This document shows, piece by piece, positions 23,801 through 34,121 of a stretch of 64,000 nt of DNA. Source of the stretch: Paratrimastix pyriformis. Lineage: Eukaryota > Preaxostyla > Paratrimastigidae. The stretch is from assembly GCA_027972325.1 (NCBI GenBank), contig JAPMOS010000004.1, positions 806,001 to 870,000 of the forward strand, read 5' to 3'. Each line of letters begins with the position of its first letter. The first letter of the stretch is position 1. Below the pieces are notes generated by a model that was not told where the DNA came from, made no database searches, and saw only the letters and a program-made list of their open reading frames with translations. The position numbers were made by a program, and so were the translations under genes.

Positions 23801-24507
23801 TGGGCTGTGCGGCCCCACAACCGGGGCGCCGTGGCTTTTTCTTCTTCTTGTCCTCTGCCCCTTCCTCGGTCGGCTCGGCCTCCTCGGCCTGTTTCTCGTC
23901 ACCATCCTTCTTGGCGACTTCATCCCCACTCCCGCAAGTTTTGGCGTTGGAGGTCATTTTCATGATTTCCCGCAAACGGTTGCGAGGATTCTTCATCTGA
24001 AGAACCCGCTGGAGACGGGGGTCGGCCTGACGGACAAAACGTTGGGAAATGGGAAAGAACGGAGACGAACAAAGCGAGAGCTCAATGAGCGTAACGCCAA
24101 ACGATGACCCACAAACCTTGTCGACCAGCAACTTGGAGCATTGACAGCATACGCATCGCAGGATCTTCAGGACGAGTGGGAGGAACCCATAGTGGTACAC
24201 ATGGTTCTCGAGGGTGATGTGTCCGAAGTGCCCCGGGCATTCCTGGTAGTCACCCGAGCAGGTCAGGCAACGGGTGTGTCGGTCTGGACCCATCAGCGGA
24301 TCGAGGAGGCCACCCTTTTGAAGGACACCTCCCTGGTCTGTCTGTTGGTTGACAACTTCGAGCACCGACATCGAAAGCTGTGCCGGACGTGATGGTGCGT
24401 GGATGGTGACCGATCGAATAAAAGGCACAGACCACAACTTCGGGAGAGAGAATACCGAATTGAACATGATCAATGACTGCTTCTGGCGCAAGAGACGGTC
24501 TTAGCAT
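17813..24507 (-). CDS. POLR2A: RNA polymerase II largest subunit RPB1
   Basis: This is the catalytic subunit of RNA polymerase II. The first exon is short (ATG at 24507, ending VQFGILSPE) and splices to [17 protein letters not shown]. Next come the N-terminal zinc site ([17 protein letters not shown]), the clamp ([11 protein letters not shown]), [16 protein letters not shown]-type sequence near 23090 and the catalytic [12 protein letters not shown] at about 22530. The funnel and trigger-loop region ([32 protein letters not shown]) is at about 21400-21150. The CTD (about 18620-17820) has about 28 heptads, mostly YSPSSPS. A 91-nt intron (18168-18078) splits a heptad in phase, and a non-heptad insert ([15 protein letters not shown]) precedes the last five repeats. 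The protein ends [13 protein letters not shown]. At least eight introns are inferred. The stop is TGA at 17813-17815. Confidence 0.97.
19427..19550. repeat. (GGGTGC)n hexanucleotide repeat in an RPB1 intron
   Basis: About 20 near-perfect copies lie between the exon containing [13 protein letters not shown] and the exon starting near WVLETDG. It happens to be open as an Arg-Thr repeat on the minus strand, but the conserved RPB1 sequence on either side shows it is intronic. Confidence 0.9.
23668..23685. repeat. Poly-C run in an RPB1 intron
   Basis: This is an 18-C run on the plus strand, a G run in sense. Confidence 0.8.
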
Positions 24508-24634
24508 CTGTATATCTGAACGGCTGTTGTTTGGTAAAAGGAGAGGAAAGCCCTTTTTCCTCTGTCCGCTGTGCCGAGGCGGTAGCCACCATATCAAAAG
24601 CCATCAATTTTCAGCGCTTTTCGCCGGCAGTTGA
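24508..24634. promoter_or_regulatory. 127-bp divergent promoter between RPB1 and an unknown gene
   Basis: The RPB1 ATG (24507, minus) and the next ATG (24635, plus) are separated by only 127 bp. The spacer is clearly more AT-rich than the flanking exons. No named promoter element is recognised. Confidence 0.45.
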
Positions 24635-26505
24635 ATGGATCAGCCCAGCCATTCACTACGACCAAACCAGCGTTTCCTTCGGACGTTGCTCGCATCGACA
24701 CTTTCACTGAACAAGCATGCTTTCGAAACCCATTATTTTGACCCTGCGCCTCACCGAACCGCAGAAGATCCCGAAGCACTGACAAATTCTGTCTGTTTCC
24801 GTTGTTTCGACGCCAGATTCGATCGCTATGCACAGCTTCGGCCTGAGATTGCAAGATTGAAAAGAAAACATGCCATTGAACTTCTTGAGGCCGTTGCTCG
24901 CGCTTACAATTTGACTCTCTATGTTCGTTTTGAAGGACGCGGGGCAGGCGCAAAGCCTACACCTTCTGCCGGAGTTGGTCCGTTCGCTGGATTCCTCCAT
25001 CCCCCATCATACTTCCCCGGCACGTCTGTGTAGGTGGTGTGTGGTGTGCCGGCCCGGATGTTGTCATTGGTCCGAAGGGATCCAAGACCAAGTGTCGGTC
25101 TCAACAACAAGAGCCCATCACCACTGCCACCCAGCTTCTGTCCGACGCCCACCAGTGGGTTGATGCACCCAGCGGTTTACGCGTGGCACCACCCGCGCGT
25201 CCGAGTTCCCCGACCCATGGGCCGGAACCGCCACAGGCCAACTCGGCCGAGGAGAGGCGGGCTCTTCCCTCCAAACATCCACGGCGGGAGGACGAGTCCG
25301 CCGGCGCTTTCGACCCCGCTTTCGCCGACGTGACGGCGCTCTTCCCCCAGTTCTCGACCCCAAGCCCAGCTGCCCCGGCCACCCCTGCCCCGGCCACGGT
25401 ACCTAACCCACCGACTCCGACAAACTCTGCGTTGAAGCGGCGTCGCACACTGCGAACCCTGCCCCCCGACCTGGAGCAGGCCCTCCATGTTGTCCTGGCC
25501 CAGGGCAGCGTCGCCGCCGAGACGACCCCTTCTCCAAGCCCCGCACCCGTGGGCACGGCGGGTCAGGTCAACAGTGTCCCAGAGGTGATGTCCACCACCC
25601 AGGAGTCGCTTCTGGTCGACGTGACCGCCGAGGCGGACAAGCTGGCCTCCATGCTCGAGTCAGCGGCCGCAGCAGGGACGGGGGAGGAAGAGGCCGCCAC
25701 GGGTGGCGATACAGACAATGCTGATGCCGAGGCGGAGGACTGGGAAGAGGAGGCCGCGGCCGAGTGCGAGGTGGGAGAGCAGGAACCGGAAGCCCCTGCC
25801 GAGGGTGACGCTGATGCTGAGGGTGACGCTGATGCTGAGGGTGGCGCCGAAGCTGAGGGTGGCGCCGAAGCTGAGGATGGTGTCGAGGACGCTGCTGGAG
25901 CTCCAGAAGACGAGGGTGGCGCGGAGGGCGAGGGCGTGGATGGCACCGAGGATGGTACAGATGCTCATGTCGAGGGTCTTGCAGGAACGGGCGGCCCAGA
26001 GCGCTGTCCCTCCCAGATCCTTGACGAGCCCTTCCTCCCGCCAACCCCAACGTTGCCCACCCTACCTGCTTCAGGGGCGCCTCCACCTGCGTCCACCATC
26101 TCACCCCAACCACAACCCCCTGTGGAACGCGCCGCCCTGCCACGGCCCATCGCCTTCGATCCTAATCTCGTCGGATCTGCCGCTCGATCCACTCCGGGTG
26201 TCGCCTTACATCCTCCGACCCGCCCTCAGGCGACCCAACCCCCCCGGAGGCGTGACCGCGGAGTGGCGGGGTTGCCATTCGCCCAGACCCTGTTCTCCCG
26301 CCTGATGATGGTGGCCCGGGAGGCGGCACGTGAGAGCCAACTCTCGACTCCGCAGCCGGCCAGGCCAGCTGCGGTTCATTCCGCTCGGGTGAGGAAGACC
26401 TCGGCAGATTGTGTCGCCCCGCTCCCACCCACTCCGATTGTTTTCCGTCGGCAGCCTCTTCCTCATCCTTCTCCTCCCGCCACTTCTTCGAAGAAGGGGG
26501 GGTAG
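24635..26505 (+). CDS. Unrecognised protein with four spaced cysteines and an acidic repeat tail (2 exons)
   Basis: Exon 1 starts MDQPSHSLRPNQRFLRTLLA and holds a Cys pair (SVCFRC) followed by a long helix (ARLKRKHAIELLEAVARAYN). A GTTTTG donor near 24930 joined to an acceptor ending GTGTAG (25033) gives VRGVWCAGPDVVIGPKG and TKCRSQQQE, supplying two more cysteines. The four-Cys spacing suggests a zinc-binding unit of the kind seen in small RNase P/MRP proteins, but the match is not convincing. The C-terminal part is disordered: basic LKRRRTLRTLPPDLEQALHV, then an acidic Glu-Ala-Asp-Gly repeat at about 25700-25960, then a Pro/Ser-rich end SSKKGG with TAG. The gene is divergent from RPB1. Confidence 0.65.
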
Positions 26506-26625
26506 GGGCTTCGCGGTTCTGCCTTGGTGGGTCTTTCCTTTGTCCATTCACTTCCCAACAATGTAACGCTTATTTGCCGCTGGAGAAGACTTCTTTCATA
26601 TTGCCTCACCAGGACCGATCAATTC

Positions 26626-28438
26626 TCACACATCTTTCGAGGAAACGCGGCGAGCGTACTCGGCCGCCGCCGCACCAAGGTTCCGGCAACCAGCGAGGTC
26701 CTCCTCCTGGGGGGAGTACATGCAGGACAGGGGCTCCCCCACAAACTCCCATCCCATCCCTTTGGCGTGGTCCTCCAGCTCGCGGACCGCCGTCCGGATC
26801 CACCCAAAGGTTCCGAAGGTGAAGGTACCTTTCTTGCCGAATTTGAAGCCGCGCAAGTAGTTCACCGCCGCCGCCATGGGTGGAAGAATCAAGTTGTTCA
26901 GAGTCGAAGAGCCAAGTCCCACGACAGCAGCTGAGGCGACGAGGTGCGAGGAGTGAGGAGGAAAAGCCAGCGCAGCACCAACAGACCGTCACTGGCCTCG
27001 GTCGCAATATCAGTGAGGGTATCCCGACGGGCGTGCAAGAGACGGCACTCCACTTTTTCGCCGGCGGAGGAGAGAACCCCCTCCATAATCGCTCGCGCCA
27101 TTCGTTCGGTCGCGCCGTACATGGAGTCGAAAATGATGACAACTTTCGGGACAAGGACATTCTGGCAGAGGCGTCGGTACGCTCTGATGGCCAGTTCGCG
27201 GTTTTGTCGAATGATGAGCTACACAGAAGAAAATGCGGGCAGTGAGCTGTTGCAGCCGGTGTGGAAGAAAAAGAGGAGGTGGTGGTGGCGACTGCGGTGG
27301 TGGGGGAAGTGGTGGAAGTGGTGGTCGGCCCAGTGGCGGACCCCATGGGCAGGGCAGATGATGTCCACTTTGTCCAAGTTCACCGGATTGGTCCAGGGAG
27401 TGTTCACCGCCGAAGAAGTCAGAGATGGGTTTGAGAGCTTCTCAATGTCGGCCACGGCCCGCAAAATTTGTCGAGTGTAAGTCGGAAACACATTGGTGAA
27501 GTACTCCTTCAGCTGCTGCATGAAAAATTCTTGAGGCACCTCATCGTCAAACTAGAAGAGGTGTTCAGAACTCAACGAAGAGAGCGAACGTTCGGACATA
27601 AGACGAAGTGGAGAAATGTTGACCAAAGATGTCCATAGAAAAGAGGATCTTTTTCTCTGGCACGTAGGTCATCATCGAGTCCGGCCAGTGCGCCAGCGGA
27701 GTTTCTGTTCAGGTGGAGAGGATGTAAAATGATTCGGCCAACATCCTCGGTGGTGATGGGGAGGGAGGGAGGGGGGAGGGAGGGAGGGAGGATTGGGGAG
27801 GAGGGGGATGGGGAGGAGATGGAAGGAGGAGAGAGAGAGAGGGGGGGTGGGAGGCTGCCCAAACCAAGGAAAACAAGCGTGTGGTGGCCAAGCGTGATGG
27901 ACTCGCCGTGCTTGACGACTCGAACCCGCCACTGTCTGTAGAGCTCCGGTGGATAATGACGTTGCATGGTATCGGCACCTTTCCCCGAGCAGATGATTTC
28001 AGCTTGTGGGCAGAGCCTCATCACGTCAGGAAGCCCGCTGTTATGATCAGGTTCCGCCTGCAAAAAAGGAGTCAAAACTCTCCTCTCTCCTTCGAATGAG
28101 CAGACATGTTGAACGACGACCACCTGGATCCTGGAGAAAATATCGTTGCTTGCTGCAGGATCGTGTGCAAGAACGCATTTGATATTGGTGATGAGGTGCT
28201 CGGCAAAGCTGCCCTTGACAGGATCGATGAGAGCGATATGGTCGTCTTCAATGAGATATGAATTATACGATGTGCCATGCGTAATCGTGTGCACATGAAA
28301 ATCCCGGCCAAACATGTCAAGGACACCCACAGCGTAAACATTGGGGCAAATCTCTGCCGCGGGTCCGGTTGCGCGCATGGCGGCATGCTGTTGGCCGATC
28401 TGGCCTTGTGCAACAGAGGTCGTCTGTGGACGTTCCAT
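26626..28438 (-). CDS. Flavodiiron protein (A-type flavoprotein)
   Basis: Flavodiiron proteins reduce O2 to water or NO to N2O, using a diiron site in a beta-lactamase-like domain and FMN in a flavodoxin domain. The start is [11 protein letters not shown] (28438; another in-frame ATG is at 28465). Ligand blocks are complete once introns are removed: a QH[10 protein letters not shown] segment for H-x-E-x-D-H, HWPDSMMTY and FSMDIFGQH for the next His and Asp, and CPAHGVRHW for the last His. The flavodoxin half starts [20 protein letters not shown] and contains [10 protein letters not shown] and [16 protein letters not shown]. It ends ARRVSSKDV at 26626. There is no C-terminal flavin-reductase or rubredoxin domain, so this is the minimal class. 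An intron at about 27710-27870 is GA-rich. No targeting peptide is evident. Confidence 0.93.
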
Positions 28439-28679
28439 TTTCCCGAGCCACCGTAGTCTTGGCAACTCCGGATGCCATCCTCACCGCACGGTGATCAGCT
28501 TGACAAGAAAAGGTCGTTCCATCTTTTTTCATTTCACCCTATTCCCTCCCGCTTCGTTCTTCCAGCAATTGACCATGGTTCCTGAGCCTTTGAAATTTTC
28601 CTCTCCACAACACCAGACAGAGAGATAACGTGTTCAACCTCAGCATTCTCTTTCCGATGAACATCCTACCAAAACGCAC

Positions 28680-29309
28680 TTAATGCCTATGCTGCGCATG
28701 ACCGTCGCGGCGCGGGGACCGGCTCCTCGAGCGACTGCTTCGGGGGGATCTAGAGCGACTCCCCGAACGGCCGGCGGATCGGGGACTACCCCGCAGCTTC
28801 TTGGGGCTGCGGCTGCGGCTTCGCGAACGGGATTGCACCGCCCGGGGAGGGCTTGCGCGCACGGGGGACCGGACCGGGCTGCGCGCCCGGCTCTGGCTGT
28901 GACTGCGGCTGCGGCTGTGACTGCGGCTGCGATCGGGGGGTGGCGGGGGCGGCGAGCCGGGGGATGGCGATCGGGGATGGCTGGGCCACTCCAACTCGGC
29001 GGGAAGTCTCGAGTCGCGCGAGTGCGAGTGGCGGCGCTCTTCGTCGCGCGCAGGGGGGCGAATCATGGACCGGGTCCGGGAGGCCGATGAGGATAAGCGT
29101 GGGGGTGACGCCGGTGTCACGGGTGACATCGCGTATTGGGGTGGGGCTGGGCCGTGGCGCGGCGGGGTCCGCGAGCGCCGTCGGGGCGGCGAGCGCATGA
29201 CGGCCGGGGCCGGCGGCATGGGAAGGGCGGAACGGTATCGCATGCCCGGGTCATAGCGGCCTGGGGCAGGTCCCATGGGCATCATCATCATGGATGGGGG
29301 CATGGGAAT

Positions 29310-29344
<35 letters not shown>

Positions 29345-31685
29345 ACATGGGCGGCGGGGGCAGCCGCATGGGATGCGGGGGCGGCTGGTAGACGAGGCCA
29401 AGACTGGCCGGGGCGTCCCAACCCCGGGGCAGGTCGCGCTGTGGGATGGTGGTGGTTGTGGTGTTTGTGGTGGTGGTGTGTGTGTGTGTGTGTGGGGGGG
29501 ACCGAAGGGTGAGGGGGGCAAAGGTGGACAGCAGCGTAAAAGGCTCGGCGCCGGGAGGACGGACGCTCGCATTGAGTGGGACGGCGCGGTCGGAGGGGGC
29601 GGCCGGTAGGCGAAGCGCAGATCGAGGTGGTCGTGGCGGAGCGCGTGAATGGTCCACGGAGGGTCCGAGAATCCTCGCCAGGGCCTGCGACAGCGCAAGC
29701 AGGCACGTGAGGACATGAGATACTCGTGGCAGACGAGGTGGAAGGATCGGCACGCAGTGTTCGTGTGAAAGCCAACGGGCAGCCACTCCGGGGGGGGGGG
29801 GGGGGGGGGGGGGGAGGAGGGAGGGGGAGGGGAGGCATGAGGGGGTGGCACAAACGGACGGCCCCGGGCGGTCTGGAAGGGAAGAGGGCGGGCGTCCATG
29901 GGCCCGTACGCCGGGATGTCGCGGAGGGGCGGGCGGGGGCCGCCCAGCCCGGGGGGATGGAACATCGGAGGCGGCGGCAAGAGGCTATCCCCGGAGGAGA
30001 GGGCAGCAGGCCCGGTGATGGAAGGGTTGCATGGGGTGGAGGGGACGGAGCCGCGTGCGGGTGCTGACCTCGGCCGGGGCGGCGGCGGCGGGGAGTGGCC
30101 GCGACGCGGCGGGGATCGCGCGCGGTGAGGCTCCCGCTGCTCGCGGGGGTCCCTGCGGTCCCTGGGGGCATCCCTGGGGTCCCGGTCGTGCTTCGAACTG
30201 CCCGGGGATGGGGATCGGAGGGCGACCAACGTTGAAAATACAACTTGTCTCGAAACGATGGAAGAAAAAAAGAACAAGTCGCCCGCGGGGATGGAGAGCG
30301 AGCCCCGGTTGGTGGCCGAGGAGGGTGGGGGCGATGCCGAGGGGGGCGAGGCTGCGGTTGGGTGCCCTTCGGGGGGATGGGCACGGACCCGGCCAGGGAC
30401 ATGTCCGACCCGCTGAATTCGGCCCGGAGGCGGGTCCCGTCGGCGAAGATGGGGCTGTCGTGAAGCGCCGTCTTGGCGGCCTGCGCTCGCGGGAGGTGGC
30501 GGGCGGGGGAGGGATGTCGACCGGGGGCGGGGCGGCGAGGCGGGGGGGTTATGTTGGCGGTGGGAGGAAAGGGAGAAGAGTAATTGGGATGGAGGTCGGC
30601 GGGGTTGTAACGGCACCTCACGAGGGGGTGCAAGGACAGGGAGCAGGAGACAGGGGCGTGGTGGTGCCACGGAGACGGTGGTGGATGGGAGGCGACGAGT
30701 ATTGGAACCAATGGCGGGGCATGAGGAGGACGAGGTCGGGTGGCGATGGGGCGGCCGTTGGGGGCTGTGGAGGGAGGAGGGTGGATGGCGCACGTGTGCT
30801 CAGGTCTGATGATGCGGTGTGCTCTTTGGGGATGCAAAGGTGGCTGGTGGGGTGGAATGAAGGCCTGATGGGCGACTGTCCCCGGGGGAGCGGTTGGCTG
30901 TCCGCAGCTGTGCTTTCAGAGGAGGCGGGGTGTGGGGAGGGCATGCTGGCATCACGTGGCTGGGGGGGAGGTGGACAGCTGGGAGGGTGGGCGGGCCGGC
31001 AAGGGTGGAAGTGGGAAGGACGGGAAGTGCCCACCTTCGCGCTCTCCATGCTGTCGAAGGTGACGAAACACTGGTTGTTTCCCATCTCAACCCGGGTAAC
31101 GTGGCCGTACGCCTCGAGGATGTGGCGAATGTCTCCTTCCTGAACAACGTGAAAGAAAAAATGTTGAAACTACAGCACGGAGGCAGCACGCGGACCTTGA
31201 TCCGGAGGGGGTCGTAATCGGTCAAAAACAACTTGGTGCCGGGTGTGTTGCCAAACTTTGCGCGGCGCTCCTGCTCGGCTCTAGAAGGGGCCGCAAATGA
31301 TTCGGACAAAAAATCAAGAAATCAAGGGCCGAACCTCCGATCGGCTGCCGTTACCTTTGAGAGCTCGATGGAAAGCTCATTGCCCCTGAGATGCGAGTGG
31401 TTCAACTCGGACATAGCTCTCTCTGCATCAACACGTCTTTCAAATGTTACAAAACAAAAGGGCCCCTTGGGTTCTGGAAGAGGGTTCAGAATGAAAATGG
31501 ACATGTTATCGGGTCGAACCAATTCGATGGATGGTCCCAAAAGGACGAAATTTGTCGAATACATCAATAATGGGGATGTTTTGAACCCCTTTGATGTACA
31601 GTGCGGTGAAGTCCCGATCGTCTTGCATCTCACAAAAGGGGGCTCGAACCTCAGGGGGATTACCTGCGGCCGGGGGTTGTGCCAT
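28680..31685 (-). CDS. Two-RRM RNA-binding protein with Pro-rich middle and RS tail
   Basis: The first RRM reads [20 protein letters not shown], then [18 protein letters not shown] and ELSIELSK. A linker ([19 protein letters not shown]) leads to a second RRM with [33 protein letters not shown] and [10 protein letters not shown]. The layout resembles an SR-type or hnRNP splicing regulator acting in the nucleus. The middle is Pro/Met/Arg-rich and the last 130 residues are dense in Arg-Ser and Arg-Pro ([29 protein letters not shown]). Introns carry G runs and GT runs. The ATG at 31685-31683 overlaps the start codon of the divergent MVD gene by two bases; the next ATG (31628) is an alternative start. 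No single orthologue is assigned. Confidence 0.82.
29790..29814. repeat. Poly-G run in an RRM-gene intron
   Basis: This run of about 25 G on the plus strand (C in sense) lies in the Pro-rich part of the RRM gene. Confidence 0.8.
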
Positions 31686-33558
31686 GAAAGAAGTCACCGT
31701 CCGTGTGGCGCCAAATATCGCATTGATCAAATATTGGGGGAAACGCGATGAAACGCTCATTCTTCCCCAAAATTCGTCGGTAAGTCTCACGCTTGATCAC
31801 CACACTCTCGCGTCAAAGACGACGATTCGCTGCCGGGTCCAGGTCTGTTGGCTGGTTGGATCTGGTTCGTCCGAAGTGAAAAAATCGAAAGCTGTCAGGA
31901 GATGCCTCTGACACATTCACCCTGAATGGCAAGTCTGCGGCGGAGGGCTGTCTTTCCTTCACCGACGATTTTTATACAGACCCGAGGTAATCCCGCCCAG
32001 GATGGCGAATGTTCTGGGGCATTGGCGTCGCACGCATCCCAACCCGCCCCGGGGCGTCTTTCTCCCCGCCGGGACGCCCTTTGTGTATGATGTCATTTCC
32101 GTGAACGAATGTCTCCCGACTGCTGCTGGGCTTGCCTCTTCTGCCTCGGGGTATAGTGCTCTGGGTCTGATCGATCAGCAACGCGCCATCGATTCACACC
32201 GGACACTCCCCTCCAGCCTTTGCCTTAGCGCGACTCTACGAAGAACCGGACACACCCGCGGACCGGCAGAGGCTTACGACCTTGGCGCGGTCTGTCTGGG
32301 GGGGGGGGGGGGGGGGGGGGGGGAGGGGGGGAGGGAGGGGGAGAGGGGAGGGGGGAGGGGAGGAGGGAGGAGGAGGAGGAGGAGGAGGAGGAGGGGAGGT
32401 CTTTCGCGGCACGACTCAGTGCTCCTGCCACCAACAAGCCTCGTCCTGAAATGACCTTTTTTTGTCTGTGTATCGCCCCACAGCGCGGGTTCCGGGTCGG
32501 CCTGTCGCAGTCTCTTCGGCGGCTTCGTTCGGTGGAATGCCGGGATCGTCCCTGATGGCTCCGACAGCATCGCCGAGCAGGTTCGTCCCCGAGTTGGTAG
32601 TGTTGTTGACCGAAATTCCTCCCGTCTTCACTGGTTCGTGCTGGTCCTGGACGATAGATCGCCCCTGAGACGCACTGGCCCGAGCTGCGGCTTCTGATCT
32701 GCGTGGTCTGTCGAACTCAGCTCGATGCTCCAGTTTGCCTCATCGATTGCAGGTGAGCGGCCAAAAAAAGGCCGTCTCGAGCACCAACGGCATGCAGAGC
32801 ACCGTTCAAACCAGCAAGACTGTCTTCCCGGTCCGCAGCCTACTCCCTCCGCTCCCTCTCTTTCTGACTCTGCCCGCCCCAGGCGCGGCTGCGAAACGTA
32901 CCCGGCCGGCTGGCCCGGTTGGAGGCTGCTTACCTCGCCCGGGACTTCGGAACCGTCGCCCGCCTCATGATGGAGGTCTGGCCCGGCTGGGGAAAGGCTG
33001 TGAACCCTCACCGGGTGGTGATGATCCGGGGGTGGGTGGGCAATCGAGCAGGACAGCGACGAGATGCATGCCGCATGCGCCGATTCGGTGCCGCCTTTCT
33101 GCTACCTGACGGCTACATCAGAGGCCATCAAAGGCATCGTCCGCGATCTGAACTGCAGCTCCCCCGAGCCCAAGGTTCGTCGCTCAACCTGCTTCCCCCC
33201 CGCCGTGTGGACGAGAAAAGTGTGCGCGTGACACGTATTTGGTTCTGTCGTAGGTGGGATACACCTTTGACGCGGGCCCCAACGCGGTGCTGCTGACCCG
33301 CGAGTGCCATCTGGCCGAGGTGGAGGCAGCACTTGATGCGGCCTTCGGGCGCATCCCCCGTGGGGAAGAGATGCTGGCCGCGTTGATGGCACCCACAGCA
33401 TCAGCGCCGAATCCGAACGCAACGAGGGGACGAATCACGGGCCTCATCCTGACACAGGTCTGCTTCGTCTTGAGAGCAGGATGGCTGACTCAATTCGGAT
33501 TGCCCAGGTCGGATCGGGGCCGCAAGTTGTCGCCGAGGGAGGAATCCCTTGTGCCTGA
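31684..33558 (+). CDS. MVD: Diphosphomevalonate decarboxylase (mevalonate pathway)
   Basis: The enzyme makes isopentenyl diphosphate from mevalonate 5-diphosphate with ATP, in the cytosol. The start [20 protein letters not shown] aligns at once with the family N-terminus. Further blocks are [15 protein letters not shown], then the ATP loop [38 protein letters not shown] and an exon [16 protein letters not shown] that joins [20 protein letters not shown]. The end reads [15 protein letters not shown] and LILTQ joined to [16 protein letters not shown], with TGA at 33556-33558. There are about eight short introns. One near 32298 holds a run of 26 G followed by GGA-rich sequence, here on the sense strand. 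All GHMP landmarks are present, so the gene looks intact. Confidence 0.94.
32298..32400. repeat. Poly-G run and GGA-rich tract in an MVD intron
   Basis: A run of 26 G is followed by purine-rich GGGA/GGA sequence on the sense strand of MVD. It could form G-quadruplex structure in the transcript. Confidence 0.8.
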
Positions 33559-33582
33559 GCCAAATAGGTGGCCCCCCCGTTT

Positions 33583-33926
33583 TCAATCGCGACTCCGCTT
33601 CCGGCGCAAACTGGAGGATCTCTTCCTGGACTTCGGTACGGATTCTGTCGTTGGTGATTTATCCTCTGGCTGTTGGGGAGTGTTTGGGGGAGGAGCGGCC
33701 TTGGGCTGCGTCGGGAGATCCACCAAACTCGTCCCTGGTGCATGCGGGAACTCAGGGACTGGGGGAGGGTCAGAAAAGAGACTTGATGAAGTAGACCTTT
33801 AAAAAATGGAGCAAGGAGATGCGTCGCGTACTCTTGGAGGATGATCGCATTGGCTGCCAGGATCTGGTCTTCGGGGACAGACGAGCTGTGTTGCTGGAAC
33901 AAGATGGAGAGATCTTGAGAAAGTTT
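33583..33926 (-). CDS. Small unknown gene, two visible exons with a 38-nt intron
   Basis: Exon A (33926-33797) follows a TCCTAG acceptor and reads KLSQDLSILFQQHSSSVP then EDQILAANAIILQEYATHLL, an amphipathic helical segment. A 38-nt intron (33796-33759, GTCTAC to CCCCAG) leads to VPEFPHAPGTSLVDLP, a Pro-rich stretch and a basic tail SRKRSSSLRRKRSRD with TGA at 33583. The first exon with the ATG was not found and should lie at about 33930-34100. The gene converges on MVD with only 24 bp between the stops. No family is recognised; a small nuclear complex subunit would fit the helix plus basic tail, but that is a guess. Confidence 0.5.
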
Positions 33927-34121
33927 CTAGGACAGGTGTTTCAGTGGCGCTTGCAGCGAATAACAGACAGTATCGAGTGCTTTCAGGTCACCTAGGTTGT
34001 TTTAGAATTGAATTCATGAATTATTGAAAGAGTTCGGATGGCGAATCAAACAGACTGTGTTCGGGGAGTTCATCTGGGGTCCGATCTTGGCTCCCCTTTT
34101 GGGGGAGGCCGGGGAGGATGA

